Source: Metabacillus idriensis
GTDB taxonomy: Bacteria > Bacillota > Bacilli > Bacillales > Bacillaceae
Assembly: GCF_009674765.1 (NCBI RefSeq)
Contig: NZ_WKKF01000002.1
Coordinates: 434,001 to 498,000 of the forward strand
Reading direction: 5' to 3'
DNA length: 64,000 nt
Below, piece by piece: positions 45,217 through 52,330 of the stretch. A program made the position numbers and the translations under genes. Numbering within the stretch: position 1 is the first letter of the stretch; every line of letters begins with the position of its first letter. The notes under the pieces were generated by a model that saw only the letters and a program-made list of their open reading frames with translations, was not told the DNA's origin and did not search any database.

Positions 45217-45951
45217 ATGAAAATTGTATATTTGCTGCTGTTCATGCTTCCGCTGTCAATGATAAGCGGCTGTATGCCTTTGGGTGATGAGCCTGCTGCT
45301 GCCGTCTATTATTCACCGCATGCAGATGATGAGGCTCTCAGTATGGGCGGTTCGATGCTTGCGTCTCTAGAAAAGGGAGATCAGGTTGCAGTTGTCTTAT
45401 TGTCAAAAGGAAAAGCAAGCGGAGCGAGAGATCTTGTGAACAGCAGGCTGGAAAAAGAAGCTAAACCTGTCCTTTCAGTAGAGGAATTTGGAGAAGCCCG
45501 TGTAAAAGAGTTCAAAAAATCAGCAGAGGCACTTGGGGTTGATCCTGAAAATATCTTCATATATGATCTGCCTGATGGGGACATTCAAAAAGAAGCTGTT
45601 TCAAAAATTATGGAAAAAATGAACAAGCAATTCCCAAACGCTTCACACCACGCTATGTCTTATAAGGATCCGCATCGTGATCACGCTGCCTCAGGCATGG
45701 CTCTAAAAGACTTAGTAGAAAAAGGCGTGATTTCTGCCGGGTATTTCTATCTTCCTATTCAGGAACACCAGACCATCGACTTTAAAGATGCTTTCGCTGT
45801 TCCGGACGACCTTGCAGAAAACTATAGAAAAAGCCTGGACAGCTATAAGATCTGGGATCCGGATAATGGATTTTATGCAATCGGATATATGTCTGTAGAT
45901 TCCTATTTCCATTCTGCCGAAGCGATATTGGAGAGCAAATGGCATCAATAA
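45217..45951 (+). CDS. PIG-L family deacetylase lipoprotein
   Basis: 244 residues from the ATG at 45217. Lipoprotein signal peptide with lipobox ISGC (Cys ~18), then the PIG-L zinc motif YYSPHADDEALSMGG and the later KDPHRDHAASG. De-N-acetylases of this family act on GlcNAc- or similar conjugates. Anchored outside the membrane by Lgt processing. Divergent from the membrane acyltransferase-like gene, which may act on the same glycan (inference). Confidence 0.85.
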   Translation: MKIVYLLLFMLPLSMISGCMPLGDEPAAAVYYSPHADDEALSMGGSMLASLEKGDQVAVVLLSKGKASGARDLVNSRLEKEAKPVLSVEEFGEARVKEFKKSAEALGVDPENIFIYDLPDGDIQKEAVSKIMEKMNKQFPNASHHAMSYKDPHRDHAASGMALKDLVEKGVISAGYFYLPIQEHQTIDFKDAFAVPDDLAENYRKSLDSYKIWDPDNGFYAIGYMSVDSYFHSAEAILESKWHQ

Positions 45952-45960
45952 TTCATTCGG

Positions 45961-45986
45961 TACTCATCTTCGTGATGAGTTTTCTT
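45961..45986 (+). terminator. Terminator of the PIG-L gene
   Basis: ACTCATC ttcgt GATGAGT plus TTTTC. Confidence 0.8.
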
Positions 45987-46036
45987 CATTTGCATGAACT
46001 CCTTTATATAAAAATACAGTTAGCATAGGAGGAAAA

Positions 46037-46132
46037 ATGGACATTTGCCAGCTAACCTATTTCCTTAAGATCACAGAAAAAACGCTTGCTGCCAAACGTT
46101 TTTTCTTGGTTTTCAGGTTCTTGAGCCTCTAA
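46037..46132 (+). pseudogene. LysR-type regulator remnant (N-terminal ~14 codons)
   Basis: TAGGAGGAAAA precedes an ATG that encodes MDICQLTYFLKITE, the characteristic opening of LysR-family regulators (MDIRQLxYFxxIxE). After codon 14 the frame runs into a terminator hairpin and stops at TAA after 31 codons. The helix-turn-helix and effector domain are absent, so this is a stub of a lost gene. Confidence 0.6.
46076..46105. terminator. Bidirectional terminator
   Basis: GAAAAAACG...CGTTTTTTC; it ends the minus-strand sigma/anti-sigma operon and cuts into the LysR remnant. Confidence 0.8.
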
Positions 46133-47418
46133 TCAACTGGAATCATAATAGAATCATTATAGAGTTTCATATAATGAAACCCTTCTATTAACAGAACTTC
46201 TGGTGTTGTCTCTGTTTCAAAAATCAACGTTCTTTCTTTCATTACCCGTCCGTTTTCTTGCTTTGTGCTGGTTTGTTTGATTGTTGTTTTTATAGGGGTT
46301 TCGATATCGTCCGATGCAATGGATACCCCATCAAGCATGACGTCATCATCTGTAGCAATAGTGATCTCAGCTCCTTGAGATGTCATGGATACTTTCTTTA
46401 TCATCAATTCTTTCCCGCTTAGTTTGATGATTTCATTTTCATTTGAAGCAAGCGTGATTTTTTCATTCAGCTGTTGATAGCCTGCAAATTCCTTCAATAC
46501 AAGTTCTAACGTCTCCAGTTTTTCCGGCAGAGCATCATAGCTGATATCAAATGTTTTGCCTATTAGAGAGGATTTGCTGCCGCCTCCTGTTAATGGCACG
46601 GGTTTGCCATTTGCTCTTAACTCAATTCCTCCCAGTGCAAAGTCAACCCTGTCAAAGTTATCTACATTCAGTTTTCCCTCAATGACTGTCATGGTCGGTG
46701 TAGCTTTTATAGAGCTGAATGTGATTTTGCCCTTATCGACGTTAAGTGTTTGCTTAATCGGTTGTTTTACAATTGATTGCATGGCTTTGTTTGGATTGAA
46801 GGGAAAGGTGAGCTTTTCTTCTTTTAATTGTCCAATTTCCGTTAGATGCGAAAAATGCAGCGTTAACTCTTTTGAAAAGGGACTGACGGGTTCGAATGAC
46901 AAGATTCCCTTTAATTCAGTACCAGTTTCATTTAACTGAGAGGTACCGTATTCTGAATGTGAATTAGTAAAAAGGCCAGTGATCCTCGCAGGATTCATTT
47001 CGTAGATGCTGTCATCATTCATTCCTGCAGGGTTTGACAGGGTGTAAAACATAACAAACTGATTGCCATCTGCCATCACTCCATTTAATTCAAATATCGT
47101 TCCATTACCAAGGGTGGTCTTTTTTTCGATCATTTGCCCCAATCCTTTTTCATTGAGCTCATTTAGTGTACCTGAACTCAATTCATCAAATCCCAAAAGC
47201 TTCTTGCCGTAAAAGGCAAAAGCATTATATTGAAACGTGATGAAGCCAAGCAGGAATATGGCCGCGGCTGCTGTTAAGACAAGAGAGGCTGAACGTTTTC
47301 TTCTTTTAACTGGAGCTGACTGAAGCGAGTTCCGCAATCTTGTTTCCAGTTCCTCAGGTACCTGAATGGATTCCATTTTCCTTTTAGCATCATCAAAATG
47401 TTTTTCGATGTTATCCAA
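46129..47418 (-). CDS. DUF4179-type anti-sigma factor
   Basis: 429 residues from TTG at 47418 (GGAGG eight bases upstream); a GTG three codons earlier is possible. The cytoplasmic N-terminus (~1-45) is followed by one membrane helix (SASLVLTAAAAIFLLGFITF) and a large external region of ~370 residues rich in beta structure (DUF4179 then DUF5643-like). It overlaps the sigma gene by 8 bp. By context it holds the ECF sigma factor at the membrane; the signal is unknown. Confidence 0.85.
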   Translation of the reverse strand: MDNIEKHFDDAKRKMESIQVPEELETRLRNSLQSAPVKRRKRSASLVLTAAAAIFLLGFITFQYNAFAFYGKKLLGFDELSSGTLNELNEKGLGQMIEKKTTLGNGTIFELNGVMADGNQFVMFYTLSNPAGMNDDSIYEMNPARITGLFTNSHSEYGTSQLNETGTELKGILSFEPVSPFSKELTLHFSHLTEIGQLKEEKLTFPFNPNKAMQSIVKQPIKQTLNVDKGKITFSSIKATPTMTVIEGKLNVDNFDRVDFALGGIELRANGKPVPLTGGGSKSSLIGKTFDISYDALPEKLETLELVLKEFAGYQQLNEKITLASNENEIIKLSGKELMIKKVSMTSQGAEITIATDDDVMLDGVSIASDDIETPIKTTIKQTSTKQENGRVMKERTLIFETETTPEVLLIEGFHYMKLYNDSIMIPVD

Positions 47419-47938
47419 TATCTTCACCTCCGAAAAGCTTTCTCAGCTTTTTAAGTCCTTGAAAGATTCTTGATTTCACAGTACCAATAGGGGTATTGGT
47501 GATTTCCGCAATCGTTTGATAGTCGAAATCATGCAAATATTTTAAGGTGACTGCTTCTTTTTGCTCTTCATTTAAATGAACAAGAAGCTCCTGAATCTCC
47601 ATTAGCTGCTCACTTTTTATTAAGGGATTTGTTTCTTTCCCTTCTGAAGATGTCCAATCTTCCATTAAGATCGTCCTCTTCCGCTCGCGAAGCAGTGATT
47701 TGCAGCAATTGACCAAGATGGTTTTGCTCCAGCTGTGAAACGCCTCAGGTTTTTTCAGCTGATCCAGTTTTTCATATACTCGTACAATCATTTCATCCAT
47801 TGCATCCATCGCATCATGTGTATTCCCCATATAGGTTAGAGCAAGTTTATAATAAGCATCTTTTTCAGACATGATTAAATGAAGCAATGCTTCTTTATTG
47901 CCTTTCTTCGCCTTTTTCACTAATCGTCCGGCATTCAT
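47411..47938 (-). CDS. ECF-type RNA polymerase sigma factor
   Basis: 175 residues from the ATG at 47938 (GAGAGGTGAAGGG upstream); 30 more codons in frame upstream lack support. Sigma region 2 at ~20-85 (YKLALTYMGNTHDAMDAMDE; AFHSWSKTILVNCCKSLLRE) and region 4 at ~115-165 (LKYLHDFDYQTIAEITNTPI, GTVKSRIFQGLKKLRK). Paired with the downstream membrane anti-sigma. No autoregulatory promoter could be identified by eye. Confidence 0.92.
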   Translation of the reverse strand: MNAGRLVKKAKKGNKEALLHLIMSEKDAYYKLALTYMGNTHDAMDAMDEMIVRVYEKLDQLKKPEAFHSWSKTILVNCCKSLLRERKRTILMEDWTSSEGKETNPLIKSEQLMEIQELLVHLNEEQKEAVTLKYLHDFDYQTIAEITNTPIGTVKSRIFQGLKKLRKLFGGEDIG

Positions 47939-48025
47939 CCCTTCACCTCTCTCCTTTATAAGAGTAACAGCTATGGTAAAAAGTTCATTTTTTTTCTTTT
48001 TTAGTAAATATTGTTGTTTTTCAGG

Positions 48026-48060
48026 CAAAAAATATGGGAACGTCTGATTTGGACGTTCCC
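48026..48060 (-). terminator. Minus-strand terminator of the VOC gene
   Basis: GGGAACGTC tgatttg GACGTTCCC, with T run on the minus strand; isolates the VOC gene from the sigma operon. Confidence 0.85.
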
Positions 48061-48117
48061 GTTCTTATTCCGTTAAAGCACCAGTTAATGAAATAAGGTA
48101 ATTTATTTATTATAATC

Positions 48118-48489
48118 TTACCAGTGTACTTGAAGTTTATTACCATTTGGGTCATAAAAGTGAAAAAAGGCATGACCATTATTTTCTTTTATATCCTCGA
48201 CCTTAACTTGATTATCAATTAAGTGTTGATGAAATTTAGATAATTCTGGACTTGTAAAGCCAATGCTAAATTCTTGTTCATTATCAATTGTAAAATGTGC
48301 AAATGTTTCATCTTCGGTAGGAACTAAGATAAGTAAGAAAGGTCCTTCATTAACTTTTAAAATTGCAAGTTCCTCAGTATTGTTTAGTAACTGGAGCTCT
48401 AATACATCTCTATACCATTGTGCAGACAGTTCTAAATCTTTTACAGGAATTCTAATATAATGTACTTGTTCAATAAATGATTTACTCAT
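48118..48489 (-). CDS. VOC (glyoxalase/bleomycin-resistance fold) protein
   Basis: 123 residues. Two beta-alpha-beta-beta-beta modules: VHYIRIPVKDLELSAQWYRD at the start and FFHFYDPNGNKLQVHW at the end. AAAGGAGAGACGGCT precedes the ATG. Substrate unknown; codon use is more AT-rich than neighbouring core genes, suggesting accessory origin. Confidence 0.88.
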   Translation of the reverse strand: MSKSFIEQVHYIRIPVKDLELSAQWYRDVLELQLLNNTEELAILKVNEGPFLLILVPTEDETFAHFTIDNEQEFSIGFTSPELSKFHQHLIDNQVKVEDIKENNGHAFFHFYDPNGNKLQVHW

Positions 48490-48571
48490 AGCCGTCTCTC
48501 CTTTATTTAATCCGGTAAATCAAATAGTTCCCTTTCTATATACCTTTTTCCTTCCGATTATTGAATTAACC

Positions 48572-48969
48572 TGCCCTTCATAATGAGCACCAATGAGTTT
48601 AGCTGATTTTCGAAGGGAATACCCCTCAATCATACATTCGATAAACTGAAGTCATTTACTCGGCATATGTGTTCTGTGAAGAGGAGTGTTCATATCTGTG
48701 AATGTTTTACAGCACTCTTTGCAGCGGTATCTTTGGCGTTCAATGGTATTGATTGTAGTTTTAACTTGGTATTTACCGAAACGAATGACGTTAGTGGATT
48801 GACAATGAGTGCAGGTGTAGCCGTCTTTGTGTTTCTGTTCTGCTACATCTTAGAATACAGACTCTGTTTCTGCTGCACTCCCCAATGAGTTTGTAAAGAA
48901 CTCCTTCAATCGCTGCTGGTCTCTTCGGCTAAGATTTCTGATTTGGTTAATTATGTCCGCTGACACCAT
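48572..48969 (-). pseudogene. Degenerate transposase fragment (IS1595-like N-terminus)
   Basis: Minus-strand frame from ATG 48969 reads MVSADIINQIRNLSRRDQQR, then a TAA. It continues in the same frame with GYTCTHCQSTNVIRFGKYQV, RQRYRCKECCKTFTDMNTPL and HRTHMPSK, then a TGA where Trp is expected, then LQFIECMIEGYSLRKSAKLI. The CxxC...CxxC zinc ribbon and the HRTH...FIECMxEG order are typical of IS1595/ISL3-style transposase N-termini. Two in-frame stops and an abrupt end near 48572, without the catalytic domain, show it is dead. Confidence 0.78.
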
Positions 48970-49027
48970 TAAAACTCACTCGCTCTCGGTAATTTTAGTC
49001 CACCCAAGAATCTTGGTTGTTGACAAA

Positions 49028-49043
49028 ATACCCTAATGGGTAT
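49028..49043 (+). promoter_or_regulatory. CstR-type operator 1, overlapping a promoter
   Basis: ATACCCTAATGGGTAT, perfect inverted repeat ATACCC/GGGTAT. It lies between -35 TTGACA (49020-49025) and the overlapping -10 candidates TATAAT (49041, 15-bp spacer) or TAATAT (49043, 17-bp spacer). Controls the frameshifted rhodanese gene and cstR. Confidence 0.82.
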
Positions 49044-49098
49044 AATATAAGTCTTGTTCACATCAATTCCTTCATCAAGGAAATTTGGAGGGGTATAG

Positions 49099-49457
49099 AT
49101 GATTTATTTTATTACAAGTATAATAGTACTTACATTTATTTTTATATATAATCGGTATTTTCCGGTACGGGGAATCCGCTGCAGCAATATGCCCGAGCTG
49201 GAATTGGGCAAAATAGATGTTGTAGACTTAAGAGACTACAATGAGTCATATAAAGATCCGATTCCTGGTGCAATGAATATTCCGATTGCTTATTTTTAAA
49301 CAGATACTACATGGAGATTCAGCATAAGAAGATCCATGTGATTGCATCGGATAAAATGCAAAGAAATTTTGGCATTCGCGTTCTAAAGCAAAAAGGATTT
49401 CAGGTCACTGGATGTACGATTGCAAATACACAGTGTGCTGAGATGAAATCAGCATAA
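49099..49457 (+). pseudogene. Membrane-anchored rhodanese-like protein, single-base frameshift
   Basis: GGAGGGGTATAG precedes the ATG. Residues 1-18 are a membrane helix; DVVDLRDYNESYKDPIPGAM and NIPIAYF match a rhodanese N-half, then TAA in the T run at 49295-49299. Restoring one T gives LNRYYMEIQHKKIHVIASDK and GIRVLKQKGFQVTGC on to TAA 49457, for a 119-residue product. The catalytic loop reads HVIASDKMQ, so the active-site cysteine is missing even if the frame is repaired. Confidence 0.82.
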
Positions 49458-49474
49458 TTGAAAGGAGAATCAAT

Positions 49475-49735
49475 ATGGAGTACAACGATCAAATGAAAAA
49501 CCGGGTGAAACGGATTGAAGGCCAGTTAAGAGGCATTCTACGCATGATGGAAGAAGAAAAAGACTGTAAAGATGTGATTACACAGCTTTCTGCCACTAGA
49601 ACAGCGATTGACCGTACAATTGGAGTTGTCGTCAGCTCAAACTTGGTTGAATGCGTCCGTGCTGCAAATGAGGAAGGCGAAAACACAGAAGAACTTGTAA
49701 AAGAAGCGGTGAATCTGCTTGTGCGAAGCAGATAA
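49475..49735 (+). CDS. cstR: CsoR-family persulfide-sensing repressor, CstR type
   Basis: 86 residues, all-helical CsoR/DUF156 protein (NRVKRIEGQLRGILRMMEEE). Cys31 (EKDCKDV) and Cys60 (NLVECVR) are present. The His that copper-sensing CsoR carries before the second Cys is replaced (SSNLVEC), which is the CstR pattern for reactive sulfur rather than copper. Equivalent to B. subtilis yrkD. First intact gene of the sulfur island; six matching operators lie around it. Confidence 0.88.
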   Translation: MEYNDQMKNRVKRIEGQLRGILRMMEEEKDCKDVITQLSATRTAIDRTIGVVVSSNLVECVRAANEEGENTEELVKEAVNLLVRSR

Positions 49736-49775
49736 AATAAAAGGGTTGACACCCTCTTTATTTTTAACTAGTATT

Positions 49776-49791
49776 ATACCCATAGGGGTAA
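49776..49791 (+). promoter_or_regulatory. CstR-type operator 2
   Basis: ATACCCATAGGGGTAA, just downstream of a promoter-like TTGACA (49746), 17 bp, TAGTAT. It lies between cstR and tusA and should control the tusA-dsrE-rhodanese unit. Confidence 0.8.
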
Positions 49792-49820
49792 AGGTAATTT
49801 TGAAAAGGGAGGAAAAAGAA

Positions 49821-50048
49821 ATGAATATTGATAAGGTTTTAGATGCAAAAGGATTAGCATGTCCGATGCCGATCGTCAAAACTAAAAAAGCGATGAATGA
49901 TCTTGAAACAGGCCAGATCTTAGAAGTTCTTACAACAGATAAAGGCGCAAAAAATGATTTAACGGCATGGGCTGCTTCTACAGGCAATGAAATGGTTGAT
50001 ATGAAAGAAGAAGACAATGTTTTTGTTTTTTATATAAAAAAAGGATAA
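49821..50048 (+). CDS. TusA-like sulfur carrier protein
   Basis: 75 residues from the ATG at 49821 (GGGAGGAAAAAGAA upstream). DAKGLACPMPIVKTKKAMND carries the TusA signature with sulfur-accepting Cys14. Nearly identical in length and sequence style to the second copy at 53485. Relays persulfide sulfur between rhodanese and DsrE-like partners. Confidence 0.92.
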   Translation: MNIDKVLDAKGLACPMPIVKTKKAMNDLETGQILEVLTTDKGAKNDLTAWAASTGNEMVDMKEEDNVFVFYIKKG

Positions 50049-50065
50049 CCAAGGAGGAAAACAAC

Positions 50066-50545
50066 ATGAGTGAAACTAAAAAAACAACAATCGTTCTATT
50101 CAGCGGTGATTATGATAAAGCAATGGCAGCTTATATTATTGCAAATGGTGCAGCTGCTTACGATCATGAAGTAACAATCTTTCACACATTCTGGGGCTTA
50201 AATGCTCTTCGAAAAGATGAACCTATTACAGTTAAAAAAGGCTTCATGGAGAAAATGTTCGGCAAAATGATGCCAAGAGGCGCAGATAAAATGGGGCTTT
50301 CAAAAATGAACTTTGCCGGAATGGGTCCAAAGATGATTAAAGACGTCATGAAAAAACACAATGCCATTCCGCTTCCGCAGCTTATTGAAATGGCGCAGGA
50401 ACAGGACATTAAGCTTGTTGCTTGTACAATGACTATGGATCTGCTTGGACTTCAGGAAAAAGAGCTTTTGGACAATATTGAATATGCAGGTGTTGCTGCT
50501 TATTTAGCAGATGCAGAAGACGGCAATGTAAATCTGTTTATCTAA
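50066..50545 (+). CDS. yrkE: DsrE/DsrF-family sulfur relay protein (YrkE-like)
   Basis: 159 residues. IVLFSGDYDKAMAAYIIANG N-terminus and the conserved ACTMTMDLLG with Cys120 as probable sulfur-binding residue, as in DsrE2/DsrE3 proteins. The middle is methionine-rich (MEKMFGKMMPRGADKMGLSK). Starts 18 bp after tusA. A second, interrupted copy is at 51887. Confidence 0.88.
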   Translation: MSETKKTTIVLFSGDYDKAMAAYIIANGAAAYDHEVTIFHTFWGLNALRKDEPITVKKGFMEKMFGKMMPRGADKMGLSKMNFAGMGPKMIKDVMKKHNAIPLPQLIEMAQEQDIKLVACTMTMDLLGLQEKELLDNIEYAGVAAYLADAEDGNVNLFI

Positions 50546-50572
50546 GATGAATCCAGAAAGGCGTGAACATGC

Positions 50573-50932
50573 TTGGAAATCGTTAATTATATTCTGATTG
50601 GTCTGCTGCTTCTTTTCATCATCAAACGTTTCATTCCTGCTAAAGGAATCAAAACAATATCAGTTGAGCAGCTGAAATCCGAGTTGAAAAATAGAAACAA
50701 ACAGCTTATTGATGTGCGTACACCAGGGGAGTTTAAAGGGAATCATCTAAAAGGATTCACAAATATTCCTATCCACCAATTAACACAAAAAGCAAACCAG
50801 CTTTCGAAGGATAAAGAGGTTATCGTCATCTGCCAAAGCGGCATGAGAAGCCAAAAAGCAAGCAAAACACTGAAAAAGTTAGGATTTAAAGAGGTAACAA
50901 ACGTAAAAGGCGGAATGAACGCCTGGAATTAA
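50573..50932 (+). CDS. Membrane-anchored rhodanese
   Basis: 119 residues from TTG at 50573 (AGAAAGG upstream). N-terminal membrane helix (NYILIGLLLLFIIKRFI), then a single rhodanese domain with LIDVRTPGEFKGNHLKGFTN and active-site loop ICQSGMRS. Resembles the intact form expected for the broken gene at 49099. Sulfurtransferase handing sulfane sulfur to TusA or thiols. Confidence 0.87.
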   Translation: MEIVNYILIGLLLLFIIKRFIPAKGIKTISVEQLKSELKNRNKQLIDVRTPGEFKGNHLKGFTNIPIHQLTQKANQLSKDKEVIVICQSGMRSQKASKTLKKLGFKEVTNVKGGMNAWN

Positions 50933-50945
50933 GGAGGAAATGAAC

Positions 50946-51233
50946 ATGAAACAATTGACTGCAAAAGAAGTTGAAAATGCTCTGGATTCTTTAAATGTCA
51001 TTGATGTGCGTGAAGCGGATGAAGTAGCGTCAGGGAAAATTCCTGGAGCAGTAAACATTCCATTAGGCCTTTTAGAATTCCGCATGCATGAGCTTGATAA
51101 ATCAAAGGAATACACAATGGTTTGCCGTTCTGGAGGAAGAAGCGGACGTGCCGCGCAATTCCTTGAAGGCCAAGGTTTTAAGGTCATTAATATGACAGGC
51201 GGTATGCTTGATTGGGATGGAAAAACAGAATAA
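50946..51233 (+). CDS. Single-domain cytosolic rhodanese
   Basis: 95 residues from the ATG at 50946, eight bases after AAGGAGG; the ATG at 50940 is only two bases from it. INVIDVREADEV-type N-half (VIDVREADEVASGKIPGAVN) and catalytic VCRSGGRSGRAAQ. End of the first sulfur-relay unit, followed by operator 3. Confidence 0.9.
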   Translation: MKQLTAKEVENALDSLNVIDVREADEVASGKIPGAVNIPLGLLEFRMHELDKSKEYTMVCRSGGRSGRAAQFLEGQGFKVINMTGGMLDWDGKTE

Positions 51234-51251
51234 ATTTTTTTACTTTAAAAT

Positions 51252-51267
51252 ATACCCCAGCAGGTAA
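51252..51267 (+). promoter_or_regulatory. CstR-type operator 3 (weak right half)
   Basis: ATACCCCAGCAGGTAA: good left half, right half with two mismatches to GGGTAT. In front of yrkF. Confidence 0.62.
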
Positions 51268-51283
51268 ATAGGAGGAATACTTC

Positions 51284-51850
51284 ATGAACTCATTAAAAAC
51301 AGATATCACTTTAGATGCAAAAGGACTTGCATGTCCAATGCCAATCGTAAAAACGAAAAAAGCAATGAAGGAATTAGAAGCAGGCCAGGTTCTTGAGGTT
51401 CTGGCAACAGATAAAGGATCAAAGGCTGACTTGAAGGCATGGGCAGGAAGTTCAGGACACCAGTATTTAGGCACGATTGAAGATGGAGACGTTTTAAAGC
51501 ATTATTTAAGAAAATCATCAAGCGAGGAAACGGCTGAAAGAAAGTATCCAAATGTAAGCAGCAATGGAGAACTTGAACAGAAGCTTGCAGCAGGGAACAT
51601 TGTTGTACTGGATGTGCGTGAAGCAGCAGAATATGCATTTAATCACATTCCAAATGCAGTCTCTATTCCACTTGGAGAACTTGAAGACCGTTTGAACGAG
51701 TTAAATAAAGAAGATGAAATCTACGTAGTTTGCCGTACAGGAAGCAGAAGTGATTTTGCAGCTCAAAAGCTTGCTGACAATGGATTTTCAAATGTAATAA
51801 ATGTTGTGCCGGGCATGAGCGAATGGACTGGAAAAACGGAAAATATCTAA
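51284..51850 (+). CDS. yrkF: TusA-rhodanese fusion protein (YrkF-like)
   Basis: 188 residues. TusA module (1-~78) with DAKGLACPMPIVKTKKAMKE and Cys17; rhodanese module (~90-188) with VVLDVREAAEYAFNHIPNAV and catalytic VCRTGSRSDFAAQ (Cys150). Carries donor and acceptor of sulfane sulfur in one chain; length equals B. subtilis YrkF (185). TAGGAGGAATACTTC precedes the ATG. Confidence 0.92.
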   Translation: MNSLKTDITLDAKGLACPMPIVKTKKAMKELEAGQVLEVLATDKGSKADLKAWAGSSGHQYLGTIEDGDVLKHYLRKSSSEETAERKYPNVSSNGELEQKLAAGNIVVLDVREAAEYAFNHIPNAVSIPLGELEDRLNELNKEDEIYVVCRTGSRSDFAAQKLADNGFSNVINVVPGMSEWTGKTENI

Positions 51851-51886
51851 AAATAATCGATAAATTCTACATTTGGAGGAATTATG

Positions 51887-52282
51887 ATGGCTAAACAAAC
51901 GGCAATTATCGCAAGCAACGGCGGATTATTTGACGCTTATAAAGTATTTAATATTGCAACTGCAGCTGCTGCTACAGATTAGGAAGTAGCGATATTCTTT
52001 ACCTTCGAAGGGTTAAATTTGATTCATAAGGAAGCATATCAGCAGCTTCCAATGCCTGAAGGCAAGGAGCATTTTGCAGAGGGATTTGCAAAAGCTAATG
52101 TGCCTGCTATACCTGAGCTTGTTTCAATGGCGAAGGAAATGGGTGTAACATTTATCGGCTGCCAAATGACAATGGATGTTATGGGTCTTGAAAAAGAAGA
52201 TTTTGTAGATGGCATTGAAGTGGGCGGAGCGGTAACCTTTTTGGAATTTGCTAAAGATGCAGAGATCACATTAACTTTTTAA
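51887..52282 (+). pseudogene. Second DsrE-family gene, interrupted by TAG at codon 32
   Basis: TTGGAGGA precedes the ATG. The frame reads MAKQTAIIASNGGLFDAYKV to ATAAAATD, then TAG (51980-51982), then EVAIFFTFEGLNLIHKEAYQ through GCQMTMDVMGLEKEDFVDGI to TAA at 52282. Without the TAG it would be a 131-residue DsrE protein with the CQMTMDVMG sulfur-binding Cys. No frameshift is needed: a single substitution (CAG or AAG to TAG) explains it. An internal TTG at 52019 could restart translation of the C-terminal 87 residues. Confidence 0.85.
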
Positions 52283-52308
52283 AAAGCTAAATTTTTTTAA
52301 TAAAAAAT

Positions 52309-52324
52309 ATACCTTAGGGGGTAA
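52309..52324 (+). promoter_or_regulatory. CstR-type operator 4, overlapping the yrkH ribosome site
   Basis: ATACCTTAGGGGGTAA. Its right half AGGGGG is also the Shine-Dalgarno sequence of the ATG at 52331, nine bases away. Confidence 0.75.
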
Positions 52325-52330
52325 AATAAA

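Noticed and set aside
48667-48888. 73-codon plus-strand frame (MCSVKRSVHICECF...)
   Set aside because: It is the complement of the degenerate transposase fragment, whose zinc-ribbon motif is clear on the minus strand.
49475-49735. Copper-sensing CsoR
   Set aside because: The metal-binding His before the second Cys is replaced by Asn (SSNLVEC) and the neighbours are sulfur genes, not copper pumps.
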